NCBI GenBank assembly: GCA_033439265.1
Contig: JAVTVX010000001.1
Coordinates: forward strand, 20,540,608-20,604,607
Direction: 5' to 3'
DNA: 64,000 bases
From: Dillenia suffruticosa
Taxonomy: Eukaryota; Streptophyta; Magnoliopsida; Dilleniales; Dilleniaceae
Shown here: piece after piece, positions 24,206 through 35,316 of the stretch
How positions within the stretch are numbered: the first letter of the stretch is position 1
Layout of the letters: every line of letters begins with the position of its first letter
Translations under genes and position numbers: made by a program
Notes under the pieces: model-generated
What the model was told of the DNA's origin: nothing
What the model saw: only the letters and a program-made list of their open reading frames with translations
The model's database searches: none

Positions 24206-26484
24206 TAAAAGAGAGCATCGTGATTTGTGAATGGGAATCATCATTATGATACAATGACTGAATATTGATATTTCTTAAATATGATTTCAGATTTGAGTTT
24301 TGTGCATGACAAAAATAGATACAAGAGAGTTTTACCTATGGGTCCAACCTTATTCGAATAAATTTAATTGAATCGAACATGATTATTGAATACAAATAGT
24401 TTATTTAAAAAATCATAATTCAAATTTAAAATTTTAAGTCGGAAGAAAAACTTTTGATATTACTGAATTCAAAGAATTCTAGTAAGAATATGTAATACTT
24501 TTAATGATATTACATCATAGTTAAAAAGATCAAAATAAATGTAAAACTTATTAGGAAAAAAAAAAGGGTGAAAATATGGCCAGATTGTGGGATGATAATT
24601 GTAATCAATTGAGAAGGTATAAGAAAAAAATTTAGACAAAATTTTAATTATAAAGTTTAAAATATAAATAATATTTATTTTAAGTTAATTTCAAATTATT
24701 TTAACTAAAAGGGCTTGATTATTTTACTTAATGCTGCATTGATTAGTAAAATAATTTTAACTATTTGTACCTATGATCAATTCTAATTATAATTAAGGGA
24801 GATTCATATTTCTCTATTTTTTCTTGCGATTAAAAGATAAAATATTAATCATCATATTAAAAATATAAATTTAAAGAGTTCAACAGATTTAATATTGTAC
24901 AAAATAATTAGATTTTTAATTAAAAATAGTTTAAACGATACTTATATAATATTAGGATTCTTAAAAATTCAACTCTATAAAAATCAAATTTAATCAGATT
25001 TAACGTGATTGTCATATATTAATAATTTATAAATAATAATAGTATTTCTTCTTCGATTCTTTTTTTTTTTTCAGTGTAGTTAGGCCATTCTATACATGAA
25101 CCAGAGATCTCGATAAAGTATATCATCCAATATAATTTTGATATTTGAAATTTAAAAATAAAAAAAAATCTATAATAATAATTTCGATAATTTTAAAAGA
25201 TTTTCGATAATCTCTAAGTAACGTAAATAAAGTTTTTATACCCTTAAATATATACCAAACCTACCATTATGCAAAGACAACTTATCGGGTACACTTACTT
25301 TTACTTTATATACAATATATAGGAACTATACAAGATTCAGATTCTTTTCGATCTTTTATTCCTTCTTATCATTCTTTTTGATTTGAATAGCGAACTTTCT
25401 TCCGTCAAAGCCGCCTTCGGCAGGTTTACTCTTCGAAAATATCCCAACAGACATGAATTCACCGATTTCTCGTTATGATTTACTGTGGACTCAAATTTGA
25501 CTCCAACAATTAAAACATTTTATAAAAGTAAATTAAATGTGATCTGAGTATGGGTTAATGGTTTTAATCTCCTGTCACATGGACTCATATCTCATTCCAT
25601 TTTGCAGTTCCCAAGTAGGGCAGCTCATCTGAGGTTGTGCAGATGGCAATGGCATTGACCTCCGGATAACCGTACACTCGTGCGGTCTATCATTCATTGG
25701 TAAATAGCGAGAGAAGACAACCATTACACCCCACATGAATGTTAGTGTATGTATGTATGTATGTATGATCCTAATGATAATATTATGATAAAACCAAAAA
25801 AAGAGAACAGCTGGAAATTTGCAGATTGCAGAGAAGAAAGGAGGAGAAAGAGGAAGAACAGAACAGACCCTCTTATCAGATTTGTATCCAACGCCAAAGG
25901 GTGGAATCCTCCTCACCTTTACCCTCCTCTGCAGTAAGAAATGACATCATTCCTTATTGCTTCTAAGCCCTGATCAAGTCCCTATAGATTTATCGGCAAA
26001 ATAATGATTTATCTGATCAAATTTTGAATTTTTTTTTATTAAAATATGAAAAAAATTTTATAAATAAGAAAAAAAATCTCAGATCCTCTTCTCAAATTTT
26101 GCTTAGAACTTTGAATGTTTGCGTTCATGTACTTTGAATAACTATTTATTTATTTTTCCTGTACATGAGGTGAGATGGATTCCTCTCATGAACATAATAC
26201 CAGTACCTGAATAATATAATAAGCACCATAAAACAGCTAGGGGCTCTCTCTCTCGTGTTCCGTGTTGTATCTTTTTAGGGTGAATTTTGGGTGTTTGCAT
26301 GAAGACACGGCTCCACGGATTCTTTTTATTGAGTTTTGATGGCCGTATAGATGTGAGAGAGAGAGAGGACAGTGAAATATTATTGGCTTGTCTTGTAGTG
26401 AGATTTATTTAAAAAAAAAAAAACAAATAAGATAAACAAGTCAGTCTCACCACGTGGTTCTGGGATCCCGCAGTTCCCTAAACA

Positions 26485-26486
<2 letters not shown>

Positions 26487-26519
<33 letters not shown>
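26487..26519 (+). repeat. (CT)n tract upstream of the 26.7-kb gene
   Basis: About 33 bp of CT repeat; a second shorter tract lies at about 26600-26618. Both are in the presumed promoter or leader of the gene starting at 26736. Confidence 0.9.
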
Positions 26520-26524
<5 letters not shown>

Positions 26525-26735
26525 TCTCTATCTATGGTGTTGGGGTTGGGTTGTTTCCCCGTAGTTTTCCATTCAGTATCTTAATTAACACTCTCGGATC
26601 CTCTCTCTCTCTCTCTCCTCACACTTTTTCTCTTCTTTTTTCCTCTGAAACCCGTCTCTATCTCGAGGAGATATTGTAGAAAGCAACTAGAAGATAGATA
26701 TACTCAACCTCGAGTGTTCTAGAGAGAAAAAAAAA

Positions 26736-28091
26736 ATGATTAAGATGGAGGGTCTTGGTGGTGGTGGTGGAGGCATTCTAGATGATATGGGTGAAGGAAT
26801 GCAGTGTAGTGACCATCCATATAGAAACAACCCTGGTGGGATCTGTGCATTTTGCCTTCAAGAAAAGCTTGGTAAGCTTGTTTCCTCTTCCTCCTCTTCT
26901 TTTCCCATTTCAATGCCTCTTCATTTTCCACCCTCTTCCTCTTCCTCTTCACCTTCTTTTAGATCTGACTTTGGTGGGGTTAGTCAAAGTCATGGCGATG
27001 CAAATGGGAACAGATCCATTTCTTCCTCCTCCTCAAACCATAACACTAACACTACTGCTGGTAATAGTTATATTACCTGTAGTAATAAGAAAATCACCAA
27101 CGGCGGCCGCAGCAGCAGCAGCAAAGGTGGCCATGGTCACTATCATGAATTTAGCTCAAGGCGGGCCCGGATTCCTTTTCTCTTGACCCCCAAAAAAAAG
27201 AAGAAAAAAGTGGTGGAGTCATCTTCAATAACTCCCAATGTCAATTCCAACTTTACCCTCAATAGAAATCAATCTACTAGAACTCCAAGAAGGGGACATT
27301 TCATGGATGATGATGACGATGGGGATGACGAATATGAATATTCAAGTCCTCACAGAAGGTGGTTTTGGTCTTTTTTGTACCATTCAAAATCCACCACCAC
27401 CACCACCACAACTACCAAAAGGAGCACCACCACCACCACCACTACCACCACCACCGAGACTATTGCTTCTGCCCAAAAAGCAAAGATGAAGACCGGATTG
27501 GAGTCAAAAGCAGATCTTGTGGTTGTGGATGAGAGTGAGAGCCCCAGTAATCATGCCGCTTCATTTGGGAGAAAGGTTTCCAGATCTAGATCTGTGGGAT
27601 GTGGGAGTAGGAGTTTCTCCGGTGATTTTTTTGAGAGAATATCTACTGGATTCGGCGACTGCGGCACGCTGCGGCGTGTCGAGTCACACAGAGAAGGTAA
27701 GCCTAAAGTTGGTTCGACTACTGCGGCTGCTGCTGCTGCTATGCATTGTAAGAGTGATCATCATCACCAATGTATCAAGGAAAGAGTAAAGTGTGGTGGG
27801 ATTTTTGGTGGGTTTATGATGACTTCTTCGTCCTCGTCTTCTTCGTCATCCTCGTATTGGGTTTCATCAGCAGAGGAAATCAATGGTGGGAAATCAGCCG
27901 TCGGGCCACTTGTTCAAGGAAGAAGCAAGAGCTGGGGGTGGGCTTTTGCAAGTCCAATTAGAGCATTTAGCAGAACTTCATCAAAAGTTGATGGGAAACA
28001 CAATGTGACTACTCACTCTGCTTCCAATAATTCAACCACAGCTACACCCAACTTGGCTGTAATCCCTTCTTTGTTAACTGCTAGAAGCTGA
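26736..28091 (+). CDS. Ser/Thr-rich protein with an OCTOPUS-like N-terminal Cys/His motif, function unknown
   Basis: A single-exon frame of 451 residues. Near the N-terminus, C24-x2-H27-x9-C37-x2-C40 is followed by LQEKLGKLV. This resembles the conserved start of plant DUF740/OCTOPUS-type polar membrane proteins, but the rest is too divergent for a firm call. Most of the chain is low complexity: poly-Ser (about 50-75 and near 368), Asn/Thr-rich, basic KKKKKK near 156, acidic DDDDDGDDE near 190, and long Thr tracts near 217-240. Conserved-looking islands are KVSRSRSVGCGSRSFSGDFF, and GRSKSWGWAFASPIRAF near the C-terminus. There is no membrane segment. A second in-frame ATG three codons on (26745) is a possible alternative start. 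CT tracts lie upstream. The coding status is well supported; the function is not. Confidence 0.82.
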   Translation: MIKMEGLGGGGGGILDDMGEGMQCSDHPYRNNPGGICAFCLQEKLGKLVSSSSSSFPISMPLHFPPSSSSSSPSFRSDFGGVSQSHGDANGNRSISSSSSNHNTNTTAGNSYITCSNKKITNGGRSSSSKGGHGHYHEFSSRRARIPFLLTPKKKKKKVVESSSITPNVNSNFTLNRNQSTRTPRRGHFMDDDDDGDDEYEYSSPHRRWFWSFLYHSKSTTTTTTTTKRSTTTTTTTTTTETIASAQKAKMKTGLESKADLVVVDESESPSNHAASFGRKVSRSRSVGCGSRSFSGDFFERISTGFGDCGTLRRVESHREGKPKVGSTTAAAAAAMHCKSDHHHQCIKERVKCGGIFGGFMMTSSSSSSSSSSYWVSSAEEINGGKSAVGPLVQGRSKSWGWAFASPIRAFSRTSSKVDGKHNVTTHSASNNSTTATPNLAVIPSLLTARS

Positions 28092-28678
28092 ATCTGCACT
28101 TCATTTTCTCTCCTCTTCTCTCCCCCCTCTCTCATATATCTTGTGGCACACTTTTTGTTATCTTGTGTTAAATTTGGTTAGATTAGCCTTTTTATCCCTT
28201 TTGGTTTCTTATTTTGGGAACTCTATTTGGATCTATGTTACTTTCTGTTCTACTGGAGAAGATGAAGGCTAAATCTTGGTGGCTATGTGATTTGCAAGGA
28301 GGTTGATTTGTGAGATGTGATGTGAATGATTTGTATTCATTTGTGCCCTTTTTTCCAATGTAGTATTTTTTTATGGTAAAGAGAGTAGTTAATTTTGTGA
28401 AAAAGGTTTGCAAGGTTTTACTAAGACATACTAATGATTGGTTGTGGATGGGAAATTGTAAATCCTTTGCATGACTAGGTTTGGTTTTGGAGTGGTTGTT
28501 TGATTATGTGAGTTTCTATCGCAATGAATCTTCTAACTTTTGAAACTTTCTTTTTCAACTTTCATAAAGTGACTGAACCCAATTCAATAAGAAATGTTGG
28601 ATTACTTTTTGGCTTTGCAAAAGGCATTAGGTTTGTGTGCTTTTGTGTTGCGGCTATCCATGCCTTTAAAAGCCTGTG

Positions 28679-28726
28679 AAGGTTTTCCACTAGTTCGCAG
28701 AACTTAAGGTTTTCCACTAGTTCGCA
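28679..28726 (+). repeat. Short tandem duplication, 27-bp period
   Basis: AAGGTTTTCCACTAGTTCGCA occurs perfectly at 28679-28699 and 28706-28726. Confidence 0.95.
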
Positions 28727-29689
28727 AGAAGATTGCGACTGATTGGAGCATTTTGGTTGAATAGCCATCACATGGAGCTCCTTAAGTTCTGCTTGGACTA
28801 CCTTAATCTATTCCCTTACTACTCATAAGTTTCAAAACTGAGATAAATCTAGTTTGAATCAAATTGAATTCTGATAGGATAAAAATTTTTTCACTTCTAT
28901 TTTTGTCCCATATCCTATTTCAGAATATAAATTATAAATCAAGATTTTTCTTAATAAATTTCGAAATTCAACCCTGCAACGTTTCTCGGCTTCTTGGGTA
29001 ATAGCTCTCCCATTTACCTATTGGTTAATAAGCTATAAATCCAGTTTTATTCTAACATGATATCTAATTCGTTTTAAATCCGGGAAATTCATGTCCTCAT
29101 CCTTTCTTTGGTTTCGGGCCATGAGCCCACATGATAAAAGAGACCACCCTTTTTCAGTTATGTAATGATGAAGCTCTGTATCTTTTCACTTCCATTTCTA
29201 TGCAGTCGCTTTAATGAACATGATTGATCAGTAAGGCATTATGAGGGAGAAAAAGTTGATGTGCTTCAACAAATGATGCCATCGCTATTGACGCCAATTA
29301 TTAGCAGACAGATTTGATGCATTAAAGTAAAATAACTTGGCCTTTATGTGTGATCGATTGAAGTTTTATCCTTTAAGCTGGGTGGTGGGTCTCTCTCACA
29401 GTTGCATTGCCCTTATCTTGCTTGGGATTTTCCTTCGTCAACTTGACGCCTGAAGGGAAAGAACATATGGCTTTCTTTTCAGCTATCATCACTGCACTTT
29501 AGGAGACTGTTGATTAGGGAACTGACAAACAATTGACTTCTCCTTTATAAACCCTCTCTTTAAGACACAATTGGTAAGTCTAGGCAACTCTAGTACTGGC
29601 TTATTTTGGTGATTGGCATAGTTGTTATATGCAGAGAGGCAGAGTAACAAGATTCACTATAACCTAAATAATTTAAACCAAATGACAGT

Positions 29690-29870
29690 CGGTCTAGTGG
29701 TGAGGACAATGCTCGAACCAAATTTGTCAAAGGATGACTCAGAATACCCATTAGTTAGACCAAAAAAATAACCAAAATCATTTAACTAGACTTGAACTCG
29801 AGGACCACAAGTAAAGGAAGAAGCATATTGCTGGACCATTTGGACAACCATTTCCATGCTTTGGGTTGCT
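29690..29870 (-). repeat. Candidate SINE of a second type
   Basis: On the minus strand an A-box-like TTGTCCAAATGGTCCAGC is followed about 45 bases later by a B-box-like GAGTTCAAGTC. This is the split promoter of a tRNA-derived SINE. The segment ends in CACTAGACCGACTGT without a poly(A) tail, unlike the main family here. No target duplication was confirmed. Confidence 0.4.
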
Positions 29871-30184
29871 CACTCTATCCCGTCAACTAGAATCTTCGGC
29901 CTCAAGTTGAAGCCCAAACTTTTAAGGAATCATGCTTAACCTTTCTGGGCTCCAACAAATGAGCTTTGGGCTTTTCACCCGCCAGACCCAATTCCTTGAA
30001 ATCGATGTGGTTTTCACTTGCTTCTTTCTATTTTTGGACATTTTTGTTTGTTTATTGATAGGAGAAGATTTTTGAACTATTTTTTCTTTTGTATATTTTT
30101 TAAGGTATTTTACTCTAGTTCATTTAATTTATTATTTATCTTTTATAGTAATAAAAAAGGTGGAGAAGGAACCAACAAACAGTG

Positions 30185-30330
30185 GAATGGATGTTAGATA
30201 CTTTAACTAAGTTTTGGATTCGAAATTTGAGAATAAAAAAATATTATACTGTAAGAGTCACCCCTAAATAGGATCTCTGCAAACGTCCGAATTGAATTAA
30301 TCGGAATATGATTTCAGAAAAGAAAGTAGA
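30185..30330 (+). repeat. Degenerate SINE remnant, forward
   Basis: It has GTTTTGGATTCGAAATTTG (B-box-like), GAGTCACCCCTAAATAGGAT and CGAATTGAATTAATCGGAATATGATTT, in the same order as the main SINE family. Confidence 0.5.
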
Positions 30331-31007
30331 GAAGGACTACTCTTATAATGGGTCTAGTAGTAACAATAAATGAGTATAGAGGTAGAATATTAAACTCTTT
30401 TAATCAAAATCTAGAAAAGCAAACGTTAAGAAAGCCAACTCCTAAATTAGACTCCATAAATATTCAAATTGAATTAATTAGATTTTTGAATACCGATCAT
30501 TAAATAAAAAAAAATCTATTATAAAACTCATGTAAATCCTCTAAAAAATTATCGGAGTTTAATACAAGTGTTCCTATGTCTTTTGGACTACACTCTTGTG
30601 TGTTCAGGTCTCATCAATTAGATTAGGAAATTTTTTCCAGTTTATTTACCAAAGACTTGTATGTTTTTTTTTAAATAAAATCTGATATTGAAATCTTGAT
30701 AATGGTATGTAAAAAAAATTGTGCTTTTATATATGGTTTGTCCAATATATTTGCTTTGTACATATGATATTGTTGTGTTTGACAGATTAATTAACAGCTG
30801 TATACATATTTTTTATTCAATAAAGGGTAACTCTTGGCCATCAAAACTCAAGAAAAAGAATCCGTGGAGCAGTGTCTTCAGGCAAATTCTCCCTAAAAAA
30901 ATACAACACGAGAGAGAGAGAGAGAGAATGACATAAAAAGCCCACCCGGTACAGTCGGTAGGTTTAGGTTTGTGGAGGCTTTTAGCCCTATTGTCTCTAC
31001 GCGCACA

Positions 31008-31015
<8 letters not shown>

Positions 31016-31055
<40 letters not shown>

Positions 31056-31237
31056 GATAGTTAGGCTACCAACCCAGTATATGAGATTTCGTCCCGACTA
31101 ATCTCGATCGACCGTTTGTAGAGCCCAATTGAGAGATAGGTCTCTCAGCGTTGATTTTTTCGTTCCCATAAAGATCAAACTTCCGACTATGATTAAGAGA
31201 AATCAGTTTTCAAACCAATTAACCTATCAAACGTCAT
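31016..31237 (-). repeat. tRNA-derived SINE that overlaps the end of the SWEET coding region
   Basis: Read on the minus strand, it starts at 31237 with a tRNA-like head (TTAATTGGTTTGAAAACTG and GGAAGTTTGATC). It continues with a body (GAGAGACCTATCTCTC, CGGTCGATCGAGATTAGTCG) and ends in about 38 A (T at 31016-31053). The same body occurs at 40.6-40.8 kb. GCACATTCTCTTTT (31238-31251) against GCACATTTTCTTCTTTT (31003-31019) looks like the worn target duplication. Confidence 0.88.
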
Positions 31238-32369
31238 GCACATTCTCTTTTGAATGGCTTCATTTTTGTCATGATGGACTTCACTGGAGGGATCGATCAG
31301 TCTCTGATGCTGCCATCCTTCTTCCAATACCTCGGAAGAGCTGTTCTCGGATGAGTTTGCATTTCTGTAGATGCCATAGAGCACAAGTTGCCCGGCGCCT
31401 AGTAAAAACCCTATTCCATTTGGTACCTACGCAATGAAAACACATCAACATTACACATTAACAAAAAATTTATATACATTATTCATGTGTGCTCATGTGT
31501 GCAGTGTTGATCTACACATTAGGTAAGCTTTTCGATTAGGATTTGGAGGCTCCAAAATGGTTCTCATGCCCACTTCAAAGGCAGGCCACTCAACCCACTC
31601 ATCCTGAATATAAATCTACCAGCAAAAACAATAATCTCTCTAACTGAACTAAGGTCTTGTAAATTTAATGACAAAATATGAAAATTTTTTAACTATAATC
31701 TTAAATTCGAATCACAAGGAAAATCTGTTCCTAAACTGAATATCTTAATTATTTGAACGGATCATACGAGCCGATTCCTTTGGTACCACTACAGATCCCA
31801 AAAATTCTCATAATAGCCTCTGTTATATTGTAATAAAATAGAAATTTAGTAATATAACAAACAGTGGCCATTTAGCAGTATAATTTCATCCGTAGCGGTG
31901 GAACTCCTTGAACCACATTCTCCAACAAGGAAACAGCACCGCTCACTCCAAATGCAAAAATCCACAACTAGAAGCTGTCAGGATCGAGTAGGAAAGATGT
32001 GTTGGCCCCTGGAGAGACAAGGAGCCAATCAAACCATCCTTTTCTTGTACCATGCATCTTTGGAAATACATGGCCAATAGATAGATGCAAGTTTTTTTTT
32101 TTTTTAATCTTATCGATTAGTATTTAAAATTATATTTTAATTAATTTGATTTGAATATTATTATATTCATTTTAAAGGTAACTTTCTCAATATAATTTTC
32201 TTTATTTTTAAATTTTAAATTTTAAATTTAATTAAATGATTTAACATATTTATCTATTAAATTAAATATTCATTTAGAGGATAAATGCAAGGTTGCTAAT
32301 TCAATGAATTGGTACACAAAGAGGACCCCACTGGACCCAAAATCTCAATAGATAATACCCACTTGATTG

Positions 32370-32422
<53 letters not shown>

Positions 32423-35316
32423 TGCTAGTCAATCCTCTCCGACTAGTACTGTCGGTTGGGAAAAGCTAGATGGTTATCTCAACAACGTTTTGCGGATGTG
32501 TTGCCATTTTTTTGCACTTAATTTTGGGTCCACTCAAGCCCAAAATATATCGCTTGACTTGTCCCTTCATTCCACTTATGGAAAATTCCAAAAGAACCAA
32601 AAAAAAAAAAAAAAAAATGGTTCCTTGATAGTAGATGTGCATGATAGAATTTGGCGATATATAGAGAAAAAGTAGGCAATGATTGATAAGAAAAGAAATA
32701 AGAGTTAAGAGCTTACTCCAAGGAAGAAATCATCCACCAGCACAGCATAGAAAGTCCAAATCCCTCCATTCAAGAAGAGGGAAAATGAGAGTAAAAATGG
32801 CATGTACTCTACACTTTTTGTTGTCACCACTGTTTTCTGCAAAAATAAAATAAATAAATAAATTATTCTTTATCGGGTATGAATATAAAGCTACTTTATA
32901 TAGATGAAAATTACACGAATTAATTCCTTGTTTTAAAGTTTTTTTCTTTTTTTAAAGCACGCGCACAGAGAAAAGTCAGGTACTTATTATCAGGTCATTC
33001 ATATAGAGTATAATCAGAATTAAAGTTCAAATTTGAAATTTAAAATGTACGTCTAATTAAAATAATTATTCCCAATATTTCATTATAATATCTTTAGAAA
33101 TAAATATATTTTTTTCTAATTATAATTTTATTTTTTTAAAAAATTAAATCAAATTTAATCGAAATTAAAATGATTATTTTGATGGTTTAAGCTATAAGAA
33201 AAAAAAACAAAAGAAAAACCCACGATTTATTGTCTATGTACGTAACAACAATAAATGAATAATACTAATACAATAAATAACATATAGCTTATGTCCTGGC
33301 TAGGGTATCTAGGTTCATGAATCATGGGGCAGCCCTTGACCCAGTTTTGGTCGTTCCTTCAAGCAATGGCAACAAATGTGAAGTCAATATATTGACTATG
33401 AAACCCTCAATGTGCGACATTATTGTCACAAGCGTGTATGCATATGACATCAAACATGTGAAGGCCCAGTAGCTATGAGAGTGGTTGAGAGAGAGAGAGA
33501 GTCCTTTGCTTGATTTGCTTTGATTTAAAAAGGATAATTCTGAATATTTACTGCTAGAGTTCACTATTTCTATACATCAATACTTATATTTAGAAGGATT
33601 ATGAATCCTCAGAATACTTCGTCAACCCTAGTAAAAGAAATTACATTTTTTTTTTTTGAAGAAATTATTCAAACATAAAGAAATGAGCCTAAATGGCTTT
33701 TCGATAAGTTCAAAAGGCAATTCTCGGGATAGAGAAGAAGTACCCCAAGTATTAGATTAAGCAAAAGAACATATAATTGAAATTAGGACCAAAATATTTG
33801 ATTTTTTTTTCACCACCAATATATGAAACGATACTCTGACTAATTCACTTCGAGTGTATATGAAATTCCTATTTAGGGAGCAGTTCTCCCAATATAGTAT
33901 TTTTCATTTTCAAGTTTTGAATCTGACACTTGATTAAAAAATATAACACCACGAGAATATATAGTTTCATAATATGCAAAATACCGCTTTAATATGGGAT
34001 CAATAGGACCTCATCCAACCGTTGATTAAATCTATGATTGGGGGCCGTCCATGAAGTCACAAGTGGTGTGTGTGTATCAATATATGAATGTGTCGGTATA
34101 TTTTTAACCCCATATAATGGAAAATGAATACTTTATGTTTTATGGTATGGTAATTCGAATTCCATTTGATTTTTGGTCTAATAAATTTTGGTGTGGAAAA
34201 ATATATTATGAGAAAAATTTTGGAAATATGTGGTGTTAGCGGAGGGATTGAACCAAATTTTGCTTTTAGGGTGCCAGTTGAAATTCCCTCTGTGGCATGA
34301 ATCTCTTATATTTTGAGATAGAGTTTTTATTATTGTTCTCATGCATTTATGGCATGAATCTCTCATATTACTCCTCAGTTTCTTGTGTAACGAATGTGAT
34401 TTCCTCTTTCCTTTTTGTTTATTTTTTTGTATAACCGATTAGTATTCAGAATCGTATTCCGATTAATTTGGAGAAATTTTTTTCTGGGGTTTTCTTCATT
34501 TTTTTTTTTTTTTTTGTATATGAAGAGCAGTGTAGAACTCCAATTTATTAATAAAAATTAAAGAATGGAGCAGTAAATTGCTTACCATGGCGGCTAGAGG
34601 TGAGCCATACATAACAATATTTAGGCCAGCACAAATATATCCTACAGCATTAATACATGCATCGCCTGTCAATGCCAGTCGAGTGACTAATATAGCCGCA
34701 GCTAGAAATCCGATGTCCAAAATTGCCGCTAGAATGGCAGTCTTAGCCTGAAAAATTAGAGGGAAAATTAAGGTAAAATGTCCTATTTTTAGTAGTAGGA
34801 CATGCTGGTGTGGACCAAACAAGGAGAAGAAAGAAGATGAAAAGACAAAGGAGGAAGAATAAGGGTTACCCTCATTGATGGGGGTGCAAAAATTAGGAAC
34901 AAGATGACGTAGGTGGCTTCGACGAGGATGCCAAAACCATTGACAGTGGAGACTAGGATTTCACCAGACTTGTTGAGTCCGTAGTAAGTCCACAAGGATG
35001 AGCTCAGCAATGTACAAACATAAGGTAGACTCTCAAATTCCTCAGTTGATCGATGCCTTATTATCCTCAAAAACGTGCCACTGCATCAGAAGTATTTGAT
35101 CTGAGAATTCACAGCCTTTTCAAGATGGAAAAGATCAAAAGATGGGGAAGAAGCACTTACGCCGGAGAAAGAAAAACTAGCACTGAAATAATGTTGCCTG
35201 CAAATGAAACAGATGGGCTTCTATATTACATACAAAACAATCTCTTAGGTTATTAATTTAAGAAAAGTATAATAAAATTTACCTATGACTCCAACATAGA
35301 AGGTCAAGCTTGCCAT
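31193..35316 (-). CDS. SWEET: SWEET sugar transporter, clade IV (SWEET16/17-like), six exons
   Basis: Exons in coding order: 35316-35283, 35197-35161, 35080-34870, 34747-34586, 32836-32717, 31426-31193. All splice sites are GT-AG, the phases agree, and the product has 265 residues. The second exon is 37 bp, as in most plant SWEETs. The protein has two MtN3 repeats of three helices: residues about 6-94 (GNIISVLVFLSP, HRSTEEFESLPYVCTLLSSSLWTYYG) and about 129-214 (GLNIVMYGSPLAAM, VEYMPFLLSF, NGIGFLLGAGQLVLYGIY). Clade IV members move fructose and glucose across the vacuole membrane; this placement rests on motif resemblance. Introns 4 and 5 are long (1.75 and 1.29 kb) and hold SINE copies and a CT tract. 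The last 14 residues and the stop codon lie inside a SINE, replacing what looks like an older stop at 30999-30997. Confidence 0.93.
32081..32291 (-). repeat. SINE in SWEET intron 5, with target duplication
   Basis: ATAGATGCAAG (32081-32091) and ATAAATGCAAG (32281-32291) flank a 189-bp element. It opens with a T run (the poly(A) tail of a minus-strand copy) and continues with family body motifs such as ATCGATTAGTATTTAAAATTA. The B-box part is strongly decayed. Confidence 0.75.
32371..32416 (+). repeat. (CT)n microsatellite in SWEET intron 5
   Basis: About 46 bp of CT repeat. In the transcript of the minus-strand gene it would be a GA-rich tract. Confidence 0.95.
33801..33960 (-). repeat. Degenerate SINE remnant in SWEET intron 4
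   Basis: A T run is followed by ACGATACTCTGACTAATTCAC, CCTATTTAGGGAGCAGTTCTC and AAGTTTTGAATCTGACACTT, the order seen in the minus-strand family members. Confidence 0.6.

Larger units (their letters stand above)
18264..26486. other. Gene-poor AT-rich region
   Basis: This 8.2-kb stretch shows no coding exon I can support. It holds SINE copies or remnants (19.2-19.4 and 24.0-24.2 kb, with weaker ones near 20.35-20.5 and 24.25-24.4 kb). Microsatellites are ATA at 19146-19173, CT near 20793-20834, GA at 22159-22214, GGA near 22335-22370, TTA near 23976-24003 and GTAT at 25747-25767. The rest is anonymous AT-rich DNA. Confidence 0.6.
28092..30996. other. Intergenic region
   Basis: This 2.9-kb stretch lies between the tail-to-tail 26.7-kb and SWEET genes. 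It holds a 21-bp direct repeat (28.68-28.73 kb), a second-type SINE candidate (29.69-29.87 kb) and two weak SINE-like segments (30.19-30.33 and 30.35-30.51 kb). No gene is seen. Confidence 0.55.

Noticed and set aside
25575..25916. Minus-strand frame of 113 codons near the GTAT repeat
   Set aside because: It has no recognisable domain, its composition is like the surrounding spacer, and it crosses the tetranucleotide repeat.
26740..27489. Long alternative frames in and opposite the 26.7-kb gene
   Set aside because: The frame from 26736 to 28091 is much longer, has the Cys/His head and ends cleanly. The others are low-complexity shadows.
29692..29720. tRNA-like start GGTCTAGTGGTGAGG, resembling tRNA-Glu/Asp
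   Set aside because: No matching acceptor stem, anticodon arm or T arm follows at the right distance, so it is not a tRNA gene; it may be part of a SINE.
31129..31437. Forward open frame of 102 codons opposite the last SWEET exon
   Set aside because: It overlaps the SINE and the antisense of the SWEET exon and has no independent support.
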